From Cellulosimicrobium sp. ES-005 (GTDB lineage: Bacteria > Actinomycetota > Actinomycetes > Actinomycetales > Cellulomonadaceae): a stretch of 64,000 nucleotides of DNA. Under the pieces are notes generated by a model. That model was not told where the DNA came from. It did not search any database and saw nothing but the letters and a program-made list of their open reading frames with translations. Where the stretch lies: contig NZ_CP159290.1 of the NCBI RefSeq assembly GCF_040448685.1, positions 4,402,001 to 4,466,000 of the forward strand, in the 5' to 3' direction. Positions within the stretch are counted from its first letter, which is position 1; each line of letters begins with the position of its first letter. Position numbers and translations under genes: made by a program. Shown here piece after piece: positions 1 through 8,157 of this stretch.

Positions 1-1
1 G

Positions 2-2506
2 GTCGAGCTCCTCGCGGGGCTGTTCGGCGGCGGGCACCCCGTGACCGCGGTCGGCGACCCGCACCAGTCGATCTACGGGTGGCGCGGCGCGAGCGCGGGC
101 GGCCTCGCGCGGTTCCCCGAGCGGTTCCCGCGGTCGACGGGCGACCGGTCGGCCGTGCGCTTCCTGTCGACGTCGTGGCGCAACGACGCCGCGGTGCTGG
201 CCGCGGCGAACGTCACCGCGGGCCCGCTGCGGGGGGCGGCGGGGGCGGGTGGCGGCGACCGGGTCGAGGTCCCCGCGCTCGCGCTGCGCCCGGGCGCCGG
301 ACCGGGCACGGTGTCCGCGCACGTCGCGGCCACCGCCGAGGAGGAGGCCGCGGCCGTCGCGGAGCTCGTCGCCGCGCGCTGGCGGCCGGCGAGCGCCCCG
401 GGCGGGCGCGTCACGGCCGCGGTCCTGTGCCGCAAGCGCAGCCAGTTCGCCGCGGTCGAGGTGGCGCTGCGGCGCCGCGGCCTGCCGGTGGAGGTCGTGG
501 GGCTCGGCGGGCTCCTGACGACGCCGGAGGTCGTCGACGTCGTCGCGCTCCTCGAGGCGGTGCACGACCCCTCGCGCGGCGACGCGCTCGTCCGTCTCCT
601 CACGGGTCCCCGGCTCAACCTCGGGGCGGCGGACCTGCACGCCCTGGGCAGCCGCGCGGCGGACCTCGCGCGGCACGAGGGCGCGCTCGGGTCGCGCCGC
701 CGCGCGGCGGCGCCGGCCGACGGCGACGGCGCCGAGCTCGTGGTCGTGGAGGGCGACGTGGCCGACCACCGCTCGATCGTCGACGCCCTCGACGACCTTC
801 CCGAGCCGGGCGAGCCCGCCGCCGACGGCCGCACGCTCACGCCGCAGGGCCACGCCCGCCTGTCGGCGCTCGCCCGCACCCTGCGCGCGCTGCGCGGGCT
901 CACGTACCTGTCGCTGCCGGAGCTCGTCGTCGAGGCGGAGCGCGCGCTCGGTCTCGACGTCGAGGCCGTCACGACCGAGGCGCTGCTCGCGTCGCGCCGG
1001 CTCGTGGACCCGGAGGCCGTGAGCGACCGCGCGCGCGAGCACCTCGACGCGTTCCGCGACGTGGCCGCGACGTTCACCCAGACGGCGGACGTCGTGACGC
1101 TGGGCGCGTTCCTCGCGTGGCTCGGGGTCGCGTCGACGCGCGAGAACGGGCTGGACCTGCCCGTGCGCGAGCCCGACCCGGACGCCGTGCAGGTCATCAC
1201 CGCGCACGCCGCGAAGGGGCTCGAGTGGGACGTCGTCGTCGTCCCGGGGCTCGTCGACGGCGTGTTCCCGACGACGGCGCAGTCGTCCTCGGGAGTGCGC
1301 GCGGACAGCGGCTGGCTGACCGACGTGAGCCAGCTCCCGTACCCGCTGCGCGGCGACGCCGCCGACCTGCCGGAGTTCCGCTACGACCTCGCGTCGGACA
1401 CCAAGGAGCTCGTGGCGCGGCGCGACGAGTTCCGGGCTGCGTGCGGTGAGCACCAGCTCGCGGAGGAGCGTCGGCTCGCGTACGTCGCGTTCACCCGGGC
1501 GCGCCGGGAGCTGTACCTCACGGCCTCGTGGTGGCAGACGGGCTCCCGCCCGCGCGTGCTCTCGCCGTTCCTCCTCGAGCTCGTGGAGTCCGGGGTCGTG
1601 GCGGCGGACGGCTGGTCGGCCCCGCCGGGGCCCGACGACACCAACCCGCTGGAGGACGTCGAGGTCACGGGGGAGTGGCCCGCACCGGACGACGCCCCCG
1701 ACGGGTCGGCCCGCGCCGTCCTGCGCGACACCGCGGCGGCGGTCGAGCGTGCCGCCCTCGCCCGCGCGGACGGGAGCCGCCCAGCGGGGCTCACGGCGCC
1801 CACGGGCGTGCTCGTCGACGCCGAGGGACGCGACCTCGTCGCGCTCGCCCAGGTCCTGCTCGCGGAGCGGGCCGAGCGCTCGGGCCGGGAGGTCGAGCTG
1901 CCCGCGCACGTCTCGGCGTCGAGCCTCGTGCGTCTCGCGGCCGACCGCGACGAGTACGCGCTGCACCTGCGGCGCCCGGTCCCGGTCGAGCCCACGGTGC
2001 ACGCGCGTCGCGGCACGCGGTTCCACCTGTGGGCCGAGCGCTACTTCACGACGTCGTCGCTCCTGGACGTCGAGGACCTCCCCGGCGCGGACGACGACGA
2101 CCTCGACCCGGACGCGGACCTCGAGACCCTGCAGCGGACGTTCCTCGCGTCCGAGTGGGCGACCAGGACCCCCGTCGCGGTCGAGGTCGACGTCGAGACC
2201 CCGGTCGGCGGCACGGTCCTGCGCTCGCGCATCGACGCGGTGTTCCCCGAACGGCCCGAGCACGCCGGCGGGGCGCGGGACGCCGTCGTGGTCGTCGACT
2301 GGAAGACGGGACGGGCGCCGGCGGACCCCGCGGCGCGCGGCGTGCGCGAGGTGCAGCTCGCGGTCTACCGGCTCGCGTGGTCGCGGTGGACGGGGATCCC
2401 GCTCGACAAGGTGAACGCCGCGTTCTACTACGTCGCGTCCGACGAGACCGTGCGCCCACGCAGGCTCCTGGGCGAGGCGGAGATCGAGGCGCTGCTGACG
2501 GGCTGA
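2..2506 (+). CDS. adnB: UvrD/RecB-type helicase-nuclease, AdnB-like, 5' truncated by window edge
   Basis: Partial: the frame is open from base 2 and about 834 C-terminal residues are visible. Superfamily 1 helicase motifs are present: GDPHQSIYGWRGA (nt 53-91), HAAKGLEWDVVVVPGL (about 1202-1250) and YVAFTRARREL (about 1480-1512). A RecB-family nuclease domain follows, with FHLWAERY near 2022, RIDAVF near 2227, VVDWKTGR near 2293 and the QLAVY (QxxxY) motif. A helicase motor fused to a C-terminal nuclease is the architecture of mycobacterial AdnA/AdnB, which resect DNA ends in double-strand break repair. The downstream order nudC, mycoredoxin, uvrD2 and whiB7 resembles that of Rv3201c (AdnB). 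Walker A and motif II lie outside the window. AdnA is the other possibility. Confidence 0.85.
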   Translation, partial: VELLAGLFGGGHPVTAVGDPHQSIYGWRGASAGGLARFPERFPRSTGDRSAVRFLSTSWRNDAAVLAAANVTAGPLRGAAGAGGGDRVEVPALALRPGAGPGTVSAHVAATAEEEAAAVAELVAARWRPASAPGGRVTAAVLCRKRSQFAAVEVALRRRGLPVEVVGLGGLLTTPEVVDVVALLEAVHDPSRGDALVRLLTGPRLNLGAADLHALGSRAADLARHEGALGSRRRAAAPADGDGAELVVVEGDVADHRSIVDALDDLPEPGEPAADGRTLTPQGHARLSALARTLRALRGLTYLSLPELVVEAERALGLDVEAVTTEALLASRRLVDPEAVSDRAREHLDAFRDVAATFTQTADVVTLGAFLAWLGVASTRENGLDLPVREPDPDAVQVITAHAAKGLEWDVVVVPGLVDGVFPTTAQSSSGVRADSGWLTDVSQLPYPLRGDAADLPEFRYDLASDTKELVARRDEFRAACGEHQLAEERRLAYVAFTRARRELYLTASWWQTGSRPRVLSPFLLELVESGVVAADGWSAPPGPDDTNPLEDVEVTGEWPAPDDAPDGSARAVLRDTAAAVERAALARADGSRPAGLTAPTGVLVDAEGRDLVALAQVLLAERAERSGREVELPAHVSASSLVRLAADRDEYALHLRRPVPVEPTVHARRGTRFHLWAERYFTTSSLLDVEDLPGADDDDLDPDADLETLQRTFLASEWATRTPVAVEVDVETPVGGTVLRSRIDAVFPERPEHAGGARDAVVVVDWKTGRAPADPAARGVREVQLAVYRLAWSRWTGIPLDKVNAAFYYVASDETVRPRRLLGEAEIEALLTG

Positions 2507-2585
2507 GCGGCGGACCTGCCCACGGCCGACCCGTCGACGGGCGGGACCGCCTCCGGCGCGACCCGTGCCAGGACGCCCGGCCGGG

Positions 2586-3506
2586 TCAGTCGTCGGCGTC
2601 CTGCGTGGCGTCGTCCAGGTCGGCGAGCATGTCGAGCGCGTCGGCGACGACGTCGTCGAGCCCGTGGCGGACGCCGTGCAGGAGCCAGCGTGCGAGCGCG
2701 AGCTCGCCGACGAGCAGCGCGCGGTCCACGAGATTCTTGTCGGTGAGCTCGGTCCGGCGCAGCTGGTACGCCTCCATGATCGAGTCGATCGCCTCGGGCG
2801 GCGCGGAGACGAGCAGCCACGCGAGGTCGTCCGCCGGGTCCGCGACGCGCGCGCTGGCCCAGTCCGTCACGGCGACGACGCGCCCGCGCGCGACGAGGAC
2901 CTGCTCCGGGCCGAGGTCCCCGTGCACGACGACCGGCTGGAACCGCCACAGCGACACGTCCTCGAGCGCCGTCTCCCAGCGTCGCAGGAGGGTCGTCGGC
3001 ACCTTCCCGGTCGCCGCGGCCTCGTCGAGCTCCGCCATCCGCCGGGCGCGGTACTCCTCGACGTCGTACCCGGGCAGCCCCGCGTCGTCCACGATCGTGC
3101 GGGGCAGCTCGTGGATCGACGCGAGGACGCGACCGAGGTCGGCGGCGAGCCCCGGCCCGGGGCGCAGCGCGTCGACGTCGAGCGTCGTCCCGTCGAGCGC
3201 CGGGTGCACGATCGCGCGGCCGCCCTCCGGCAGGAGCGCGGTCCCGCTGATGCGGGGCACCGCGAACGACAGCACGCCGGTGTCGGCGTAGAGCTGGAGC
3301 GAGGTGAGCAGCTCCGCCTCGGCCTCGAGGGCGGCCCCGGCCTGGAGGCTGCGCGGGGCGCGCACGGTCCACCGGGCGCCCTCGGCGTCCGTCACGACGG
3401 CGGTGTCGTAGTCGCCCGGGTCCTCGACGGCCAGCGCGCTGCGGGCGTCGAGACCCGGCACGGCGGCGGTCGCGAGCGCGGCGAGGGTCAACGGAGAGCG
3501 AGGCAC
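2586..3506 (-). CDS. Aminoglycoside/macrolide phosphotransferase-family kinase
   Basis: 306 aa. The APH-type catalytic loop is visible as HGDLGPEQ (residues 195-202, catalytic Asp197), followed by the metal-binding segment VTDWASAR (Asp215). The family phosphorylates small molecules such as antibiotics, choline or sugars; no substrate can be read from the sequence. The conserved Asn that normally ends the catalytic loop (HxDxxxxN) is Gln202 here. The GTG start has no Shine-Dalgarno, but TACCGT lies 6 nt upstream (minus strand of 3513-3518), so the mRNA is probably leaderless. It is divergent from nudC, separated by only 71 nt. Confidence 0.8.
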   Translation of the reverse strand: MPRSPLTLAALATAAVPGLDARSALAVEDPGDYDTAVVTDAEGARWTVRAPRSLQAGAALEAEAELLTSLQLYADTGVLSFAVPRISGTALLPEGGRAIVHPALDGTTLDVDALRPGPGLAADLGRVLASIHELPRTIVDDAGLPGYDVEEYRARRMAELDEAAATGKVPTTLLRRWETALEDVSLWRFQPVVVHGDLGPEQVLVARGRVVAVTDWASARVADPADDLAWLLVSAPPEAIDSIMEAYQLRRTELTDKNLVDRALLVGELALARWLLHGVRHGLDDVVADALDMLADLDDATQDADD

Positions 3507-3565
3507 CCGACCACGGTAGTCGCTCCCCGCCCGCCGCCCGGGGCACCCACGCCGGTCGCGTGGCC

Positions 3566-3571
3566 TACGGT
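3566..3571 (+). promoter_or_regulatory. -10 hexamer TACGGT of leaderless nudC
   Basis: TACGGT ends 6 nt before GTG 3578, the spacing expected for leaderless transcription in Actinobacteria. This decides the start against the in-frame GTG at 3560, which lies upstream of the hexamer. Confidence 0.5.
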
Positions 3572-3577
3572 CGGAGG

Positions 3578-4612
3578 GTGACCACCCCCGCCACCCCGCC
3601 GTCGTCGGGCACGCTGCCCGTGACCGCCCTCCGCGACCTCCCGCTCCCGCTCGACGGCGCGGTCCTGGACCGCGCGGCCCACCGCCGCGGCGAGCCCGAC
3701 CTCGTGGGGAGGCTGCGCGGCGAGGACACGACCCGCGTCGTGCTCGTCCACCGCGGCCGCCTCGCGCTCGCCGGTCCGAGCCCGGCGGACGGCGTCGCGC
3801 TGCTCGACCCGGCGACCCTGGCCGAGGTCGGTGCCGCCGCCGACGAGGACCAGGCGCGCTGGCTCTTCCTCGGCGAGGGGGACGGCACGACGTACCTGGC
3901 GCTCGTCCTGCCCGACGACGCCGACGCGGAGGAGGTCGACATCGAGGGCGTCGACGCCTCCGACCCGTTCGCCGTGCTCGCGCGCGAGCGGTCGTGGTCG
4001 GGGCTGCGCGAGCTCGTCGGCGGGCTCGACGCGCCGCTCGCGGGCCTCGCGACCGAGGCGGTCGCGCTCGCGGCGTGGCACGCGAACCACACCCGGTGCC
4101 CCCGGTGCGGCGGCCGGACGACGGTCGAGAACGGGGGCTGGACGCGGCGCTGCGTCGCGCAGGGCGTGGAGCTGTACCCGCGCACGGACCCGGCGGTCAT
4201 CATGACGGTCGTGCACGGGGAGGGCGACGACGAGCGGCTGCTGCTCGGCCACGCGGCGCACTGGCCCGAGCGGCGCTTCTCGACGCTCGCCGGGTACGTC
4301 GAGCCGGGGGAGTCGCTCGAGAGCGCGGTGCGGCGCGAGGTCGCGGAGGAGGCGGGCGTCGTCGTCGGCGAGGTCGCCTACCGCGGGAGCCAGCCCTGGC
4401 CGTTCCCGGCGTCGCTCATGCTCGGGTTCGCCGCCCGGGCGCTGACGACCGCCCTGCACGTCGACGGCGTCGAGCTCACCGACGCGCGGTGGTTCACGCG
4501 CCCCGAGCTCGCCGCCGCCGTGCGCGCGCAGGAGGTGCTGCTCCCGGGCCGCGCGTCCATCGCGCGCTCGCTGGTCGAGGACTGGTTCGGCGACCGTCTC
4601 CCCGACGCCTGA
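3578..4612 (+). CDS. nudC: NAD(+) diphosphatase / NAD-capped RNA hydrolase NudC
   Basis: 344 aa. It hydrolyses NADH/NAD+ to NMN(H) plus AMP, and family members also remove NAD caps from RNA. Order of parts: a variable N-terminal domain, a zinc-ribbon remnant CPRCGGR (Cys174, Cys177) with only one later Cys (Cys192), then the Nudix box from Gly239 to Val261 (GYVEPGESLESAV...REVAEEAGV). Next comes SQPWPFPAS (about 271-279), which separates NudC from other Nudix enzymes. The fourth zinc ligand is missing, as I recall for other actinobacterial NudC proteins. The gene faces the mycoredoxin gene and shares a terminator palindrome with it. Confidence 0.93.
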   Translation: MTTPATPPSSGTLPVTALRDLPLPLDGAVLDRAAHRRGEPDLVGRLRGEDTTRVVLVHRGRLALAGPSPADGVALLDPATLAEVGAAADEDQARWLFLGEGDGTTYLALVLPDDADAEEVDIEGVDASDPFAVLARERSWSGLRELVGGLDAPLAGLATEAVALAAWHANHTRCPRCGGRTTVENGGWTRRCVAQGVELYPRTDPAVIMTVVHGEGDDERLLLGHAAHWPERRFSTLAGYVEPGESLESAVRREVAEEAGVVVGEVAYRGSQPWPFPASLMLGFAARALTTALHVDGVELTDARWFTRPELAAAVRAQEVLLPGRASIARSLVEDWFGDRLPDA

Positions 4613-4639
4613 CCGCCCCCGACGTCGTGGGCATGGAAG

Positions 4640-4669
4640 GGGCCCGGTCCGGACGTCCGGACCGGGCCC
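4640..4669. terminator. Bidirectional terminator palindrome between nudC and mycoredoxin gene
   Basis: A perfect 30-bp palindrome (arms begin GGGCCCGGTCC, centred on GGACGTCC) between two convergent genes, followed by GTTTC. It lacks a U-tract, as is usual in high-GC Actinobacteria. Confidence 0.75.
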
Positions 4670-4694
4670 GTTTCACGCCCACGACGGGGTGGGA

Positions 4695-4961
4695 TCAGAC
4701 GGCGAGGCGCTGCTTGACCTCCGCGAGCGACGGGTTGGTCGCGGCCGAGCCGTCGGGGAAGACGACGGTCGGGACCGTCTGGTTGCCTCCGTTCACCGAC
4801 TCCACGAACTCCGCCGTGCCGGGCGTCTCCTCGATGTTCACCTCGGTGTAGCCGATGCCCTCGGAGTCGAGCTGCGTCTTGAGGCGGCGGCAGTACCCGC
4901 ACCAGCTCGTCGAGTACATGACGATCGAGCCTGCGTCGGGAAGGGTCGGGGCGGTGCTCAT
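4695..4961 (-). CDS. mrx1: Mycoredoxin-1-like glutaredoxin
   Basis: 88 aa. It is a glutaredoxin-fold protein with the redox motif CGYC (Cys21, Cys24) and the cis-proline segment TVPT (62-65). Mycoredoxins reduce protein-mycothiol mixed disulfides in the actinobacterial cytosol. The start was chosen at the ATG for MSTAPTLPD because AGGAGA sits about 7 nt upstream; a longer reading frame exists but its extra N-terminus is Arg-rich and unlike the family. It is divergent from uvrD2, as in mycobacteria. Confidence 0.9.
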   Translation of the reverse strand: MSTAPTLPDAGSIVMYSTSWCGYCRRLKTQLDSEGIGYTEVNIEETPGTAEFVESVNGGNQTVPTVVFPDGSAATNPSLAEVKQRLAV

Positions 4962-5161
4962 CGAGGGCTCTCCTGGTGCGGTTCCGGGCGGCGCGTGCCG
5001 CGGGCGGTCGGTCGTGACGGTAACACCGGCGGCCTGCGCGCTGTTCCCGTCCAGAGCCCGTGCCACGCTCCGCCGACACCCCCGCCGACGCCCCCGCCGA
5101 CGTCCTGGGCCGTGTCCGGCCGGCGCCCGCGTGTCGGCGACGCCTGCGAGAATCGCGGGTG

Positions 5162-7216
5162 ATGTCCACACCACCGGTCTCACGCCCGCCGTCCCTGCGC
5201 ACCGCCGACGAGATCCTCGACGCGCTCGACCCCGACCAGCGCGACGTCGCGGTCGCGCTGCGCGGCCCGGTCTGCGTGCTCGCGGGCGCGGGGACCGGCA
5301 AGACGCGCGCGATCACGCACCGCATCGCCTACGGCGTCCGCACCGGTGTCTACACCCCGACGAGCGTGCTCGCCGTGACCTTCACGGCGCGCGCTGCGGG
5401 GGAGATGCGCACCCGACTGCGCGAGCTGGGTGCGACGGGAGTCCAGGCACGGACGTTCCACGCGGCGGCGCTGCGCCAGCTCGGCTACTTCTGGCCCAAG
5501 GTCGTCGGGGGCGCGCCGCCGCGCATCCTGGAGCACAAGGCGCCGGTCATCGCCGAGTCGGCGCGTCGCCTCGGCGTGGGCGTCGACCGTGTCGCGGTGC
5601 GGGACCTGTCGTCCGAGGTCGAGTGGGCCAAGGTCTCGCTCGTCACCGCGGACGACTACGTCCGGGCGTGCGAGGCGATCGACCGCGAGCCCCCCGCCGG
5701 GTACGACCACCAGACGGTCGCGCGCCTCATCACGGCGTACGAGGACGTGAAGACCGAGCGGTCGGTCATCGACTTCGAGGACGTGCTCCTCATGCTGGGC
5801 GACATGCTCGCGACGCAGGGCGGCGTCGCGGACGAGGTGCGTCGTCAGTACCGGCACTTCGTCGTCGACGAGTACCAGGACGTCTCGCCGCTGCAGCAGT
5901 TCGTCCTCGACCAGTGGCTCGGGGGGCGCGAGGAGCTGTGCGTCGTCGGGGACCCGTCGCAGACGATCTACTCGTTCACGGGCGCGACGCCGCACCACCT
6001 CCTCACGTTCTCGCGCACCCACCCGGGCGCCCAGGTCATCCGGCTGGTGCGGGACTACCGCTCGACGCCGCAGGTCGTGAACCTCGCGAACCAGCTCCTC
6101 GCGCGCGCCGGGCGCGCGGGCGGCGCGCACCAGGCGCTCGAGCTCGTCGCCCAGCGGCCCGCCGGCCCCCCGGTCGCGTTCACCACGTACGACGACGACG
6201 AGGCGGAGGCCGCCGGCATCGCCCAGCGGATCTCGCGGCTCCTCGCGGCCGGCACGCGCGCGAGCGAGATCGCGGTCCTCTACCGCACCAACGCGCAGTC
6301 GGAGGCCTTCGAGTCGGCGCTCGCCGACGCGGGCATCGGCTACCTCGTCCGGGGCGGCGAGCGCTTCTTCCAGCGCAAGGAGGTGCGCGACGCGATCGTG
6401 CTCCTGCGCGGGGCGGCCCGGTCGGCCGACCCCGACGTCCCGATGCCCGAGACGGTGCGCGACGTCCTCGCCGCCGCCGGGTGGGCACCCGAGCCGCCCG
6501 CCGCGCGCGGGGCGGCGCGCGAGCGGTGGGAGTCCACGCAGGCGCTCGTCGCGCTCGCCGACGACGTCGCCGCGCTCGCGCAGGCGGCCGAGGGGCCCGC
6601 GCCGACGGTCGCGACCTTCGTGGCCGAGCTCGACGAGCGCGCCGCCGCGCAGCACGCCCCGACGGTGGAGGGCGTGACGCTCGCGTCGCTCCACGCGGCC
6701 AAGGGCCTCGAGTGGGACGCGGTGTTCCTCGCGGGCACGAGCGAGGGGCTCATGCCGATCTCCCTCGCCGAGACGGACGAGGCGATCGCGGAGGAACGGC
6801 GGCTGCTCTACGTGGGCATCACCCGGGCCCGCGAGCACCTGGAGCTGTCCTTCGCCCGGTCGCGGAACCCCGGCGGTCGCGCGACGCGGCGCCGGACCCG
6901 GTTCCTCGACGGGCTGTGGCCGGACGAGCCGGGAGCCCACGGCACGCGCCGTCCGCGCTCCGGGCAGGCGAAGCTGCGGCTCACGGGGGAGTACGACCGC
7001 GAGCTGTTCGAGAGCCTGCGCGAGTGGCGGCGCCAGGTCGCGCAGGAGACGGACAAGCCGGCGTTCACCGTGCTGGTGGACAGCGCGCTCGCGGCGATCG
7101 CCGAGTCCCGGCCCACCAGCACGGCCGCCCTGGCCCGCATCAACGGGCTCGGGCCGGCGAAGATCGAGCGGTACGGCGCGACGATCCTGGACATCGTGGG
7201 CCGCGCGGAACGGTGA
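5162..7216 (+). CDS. uvrD2: ATP-dependent DNA helicase UvrD2
   Basis: 684 aa, superfamily 1A 3'-5' helicase. Walker A AGAGTGKT is at 41-48, motif II VDEYQD near 236-240 and motif III GDPSQTIYSFTGA follows. HAAKGLEWDAVFLAG and YVGITRAREHLELSFA come later. The last 75 residues form an HRDC domain (from about DRELFESLREWR to the end). The tetracysteine link described between motor and HRDC in M. tuberculosis UvrD2 is absent: no Cys occurs between the final helicase motif and the HRDC domain. The start is ATG 5162 (MSTPP); GTG 5159 is a minor alternative. GAGAAT 8 nt upstream may be a leaderless -10 element. Confidence 0.92.
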   Translation: MSTPPVSRPPSLRTADEILDALDPDQRDVAVALRGPVCVLAGAGTGKTRAITHRIAYGVRTGVYTPTSVLAVTFTARAAGEMRTRLRELGATGVQARTFHAAALRQLGYFWPKVVGGAPPRILEHKAPVIAESARRLGVGVDRVAVRDLSSEVEWAKVSLVTADDYVRACEAIDREPPAGYDHQTVARLITAYEDVKTERSVIDFEDVLLMLGDMLATQGGVADEVRRQYRHFVVDEYQDVSPLQQFVLDQWLGGREELCVVGDPSQTIYSFTGATPHHLLTFSRTHPGAQVIRLVRDYRSTPQVVNLANQLLARAGRAGGAHQALELVAQRPAGPPVAFTTYDDDEAEAAGIAQRISRLLAAGTRASEIAVLYRTNAQSEAFESALADAGIGYLVRGGERFFQRKEVRDAIVLLRGAARSADPDVPMPETVRDVLAAAGWAPEPPAARGAARERWESTQALVALADDVAALAQAAEGPAPTVATFVAELDERAAAQHAPTVEGVTLASLHAAKGLEWDAVFLAGTSEGLMPISLAETDEAIAEERRLLYVGITRAREHLELSFARSRNPGGRATRRRTRFLDGLWPDEPGAHGTRRPRSGQAKLRLTGEYDRELFESLREWRRQVAQETDKPAFTVLVDSALAAIAESRPTSTAALARINGLGPAKIERYGATILDIVGRAER

Positions 7217-7272
7217 CGCGGAGCCGTTCTCGGGCTCCCAGGAGGGTTCGAGAAACTCGTCGAAGAAATTCC

Positions 7273-7312
7273 CGTAAATAAGTTGTGCGTCCCGCGACGC
7301 GCGACATATGGT
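7273..7312 (+). promoter_or_regulatory. whiB7 promoter with AT-rich WhiB7 site
   Basis: -35 TTGTGC (7283-7288), 18-nt spacer, -10 TATGGT (7307-7312). The AT-rich stretch CGTAAATAAG (7273-7282) directly abuts the -35. WhiB7 is known to bind such an AT-rich patch just upstream of the -35 through its AT-hook while contacting the sigma factor, so this is most likely an autoregulated promoter. Confidence 0.75.
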
Positions 7313-7318
7313 CGACGA

Positions 7319-7719
7319 GTCCTGTTGGAGAGGGGCGCGCCGGGAGGCGGGCCTCGAACGGAGAGAGGGGGTGGGAAAGCTGATGAAGAACCAGATCGCC
7401 ATGGCGAACCTGCTGGATAACGCGTCCGTCTACACGGGCACGCCAGGAGGACTCCGTCCGCGTGCAGCCGCGCACCGCGGCGGCACCTTCGTCGCCCGCC
7501 CCGCTCCCGACTCCGCCTCCAGGACATCTCTGGTCTGACCGACCAGAACCTTCCAGGCCGCGGAGTCCGTCTCGGACCCGTGGCCTTCGTGTTCTCCAGA
7601 GCACGTCTGCCGATGAGGATCACCGGTCTCTCCCGTCCTTCCTACGGACGGGGACCGCTGTCCTCAGGTCCTGTGACGACGACGTTCACACCCACGACAG
7701 GACATCACTGGAGGACATC
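7319..7719 (+). promoter_or_regulatory. Long attenuator-type 5' leader of whiB7
   Basis: About 400 nt separate the predicted transcription start from the whiB7 start codon. The leader holds a short ORF (7383-7538) and three hairpins. The first is 7529-7535 paired with 7541-7547, a perfect 7 bp overlapping the short ORF's stop. The second is 7556-7584, a long imperfect stem with arms GGCCGCGGAGTCCG and CGGACCCGTGGCC, then TTCGTGTTCTCC. The third is 7632-7638 paired with 7646-7652 (CCCGTCC/GGACGGG). Ribosome-dependent attenuation of whiB7/wblC leaders is known in mycobacteria and Streptomyces; applying it here is inference from this layout. Confidence 0.65.
7383..7538 (+). CDS. Upstream leader ORF of whiB7
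   Basis: 51 codons, beginning MKNQIAMANLLDN and ending ARPAPDSASRTSLV. The frame extends back to ATG 7308, but that codon lies inside the -10 hexamer, so the ATG at 7383 is the first usable one. A purine-rich run (GAGAGGGGGTGGGAAAG) precedes it. The stop TGA (7536-7538) lies in the loop of a perfect 7-bp hairpin, a good position for a stalled or terminating ribosome to alter downstream folding. No homology to a known protein is recognised. Confidence 0.5.
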   Translation: MKNQIAMANLLDNASVYTGTPGGLRPRAAAHRGGTFVARPAPDSASRTSLV

Positions 7720-8157
7720 GTGCGGCTCACCGCGCTGCTCGACAACATCACTGCCCAGGGCGGATCCGGCCCCTGGGTCCCCCACCAACCGCTGGCCACG
7801 CCCCTCGGCGAGCAGGACTCCGCGGAGTTCGACCGCCTCCTCGCGGGCCTGCTGCCCTGCCGCACCAACGACCCGGAGCTCTGGTTCGCCGAGCGGTCCG
7901 CCGAGGTCGAGGAGGCCAAGGCCCTGTGCCGCACGTGCCCCCTCGTCGAGGGCTGCCTCGCCGGCGCGATCGAGCGCCGCGAGCCCTGGGGCGTCTGGGG
8001 CGGCGAGGTCTTCGTGGACGGCGTCGTCGTCGCGCGCAAGCGCGGCCGCGGCCGTCCGAGCAAGGCCGAGGTGCTCGCCCGTGAGGCCGAGCGCCAGGCG
8101 CAGGAGGCGTCGCGCGTCGAGGCCGGGGCGTCAGTCGGCGCCTCGACGGCGGCCTGA
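7720..8157 (+). CDS. whiB7: Redox-sensing transcriptional regulator WhiB7
   Basis: 145 aa. The [4Fe-4S] cysteines are C47, C70, C73 and C79. The WhiB turn EPWGVWGGE is at 88-96, and the C-terminal AT-hook RGRGRP (108-113) with flanking basic residues marks the WhiB7 subclass. WhiB7 binds the primary sigma factor and activates intrinsic antibiotic-resistance genes in response to ribosome-targeting drugs and redox stress. The start is GTG 7720, with GGAGG (7710-7714) 5 nt upstream. The 3' end overlaps the convergent ThiF-like gene by 27 nt. Confidence 0.93.
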   Translation: MRLTALLDNITAQGGSGPWVPHQPLATPLGEQDSAEFDRLLAGLLPCRTNDPELWFAERSAEVEEAKALCRTCPLVEGCLAGAIERREPWGVWGGEVFVDGVVVARKRGRGRPSKAEVLAREAERQAQEASRVEAGASVGASTAA

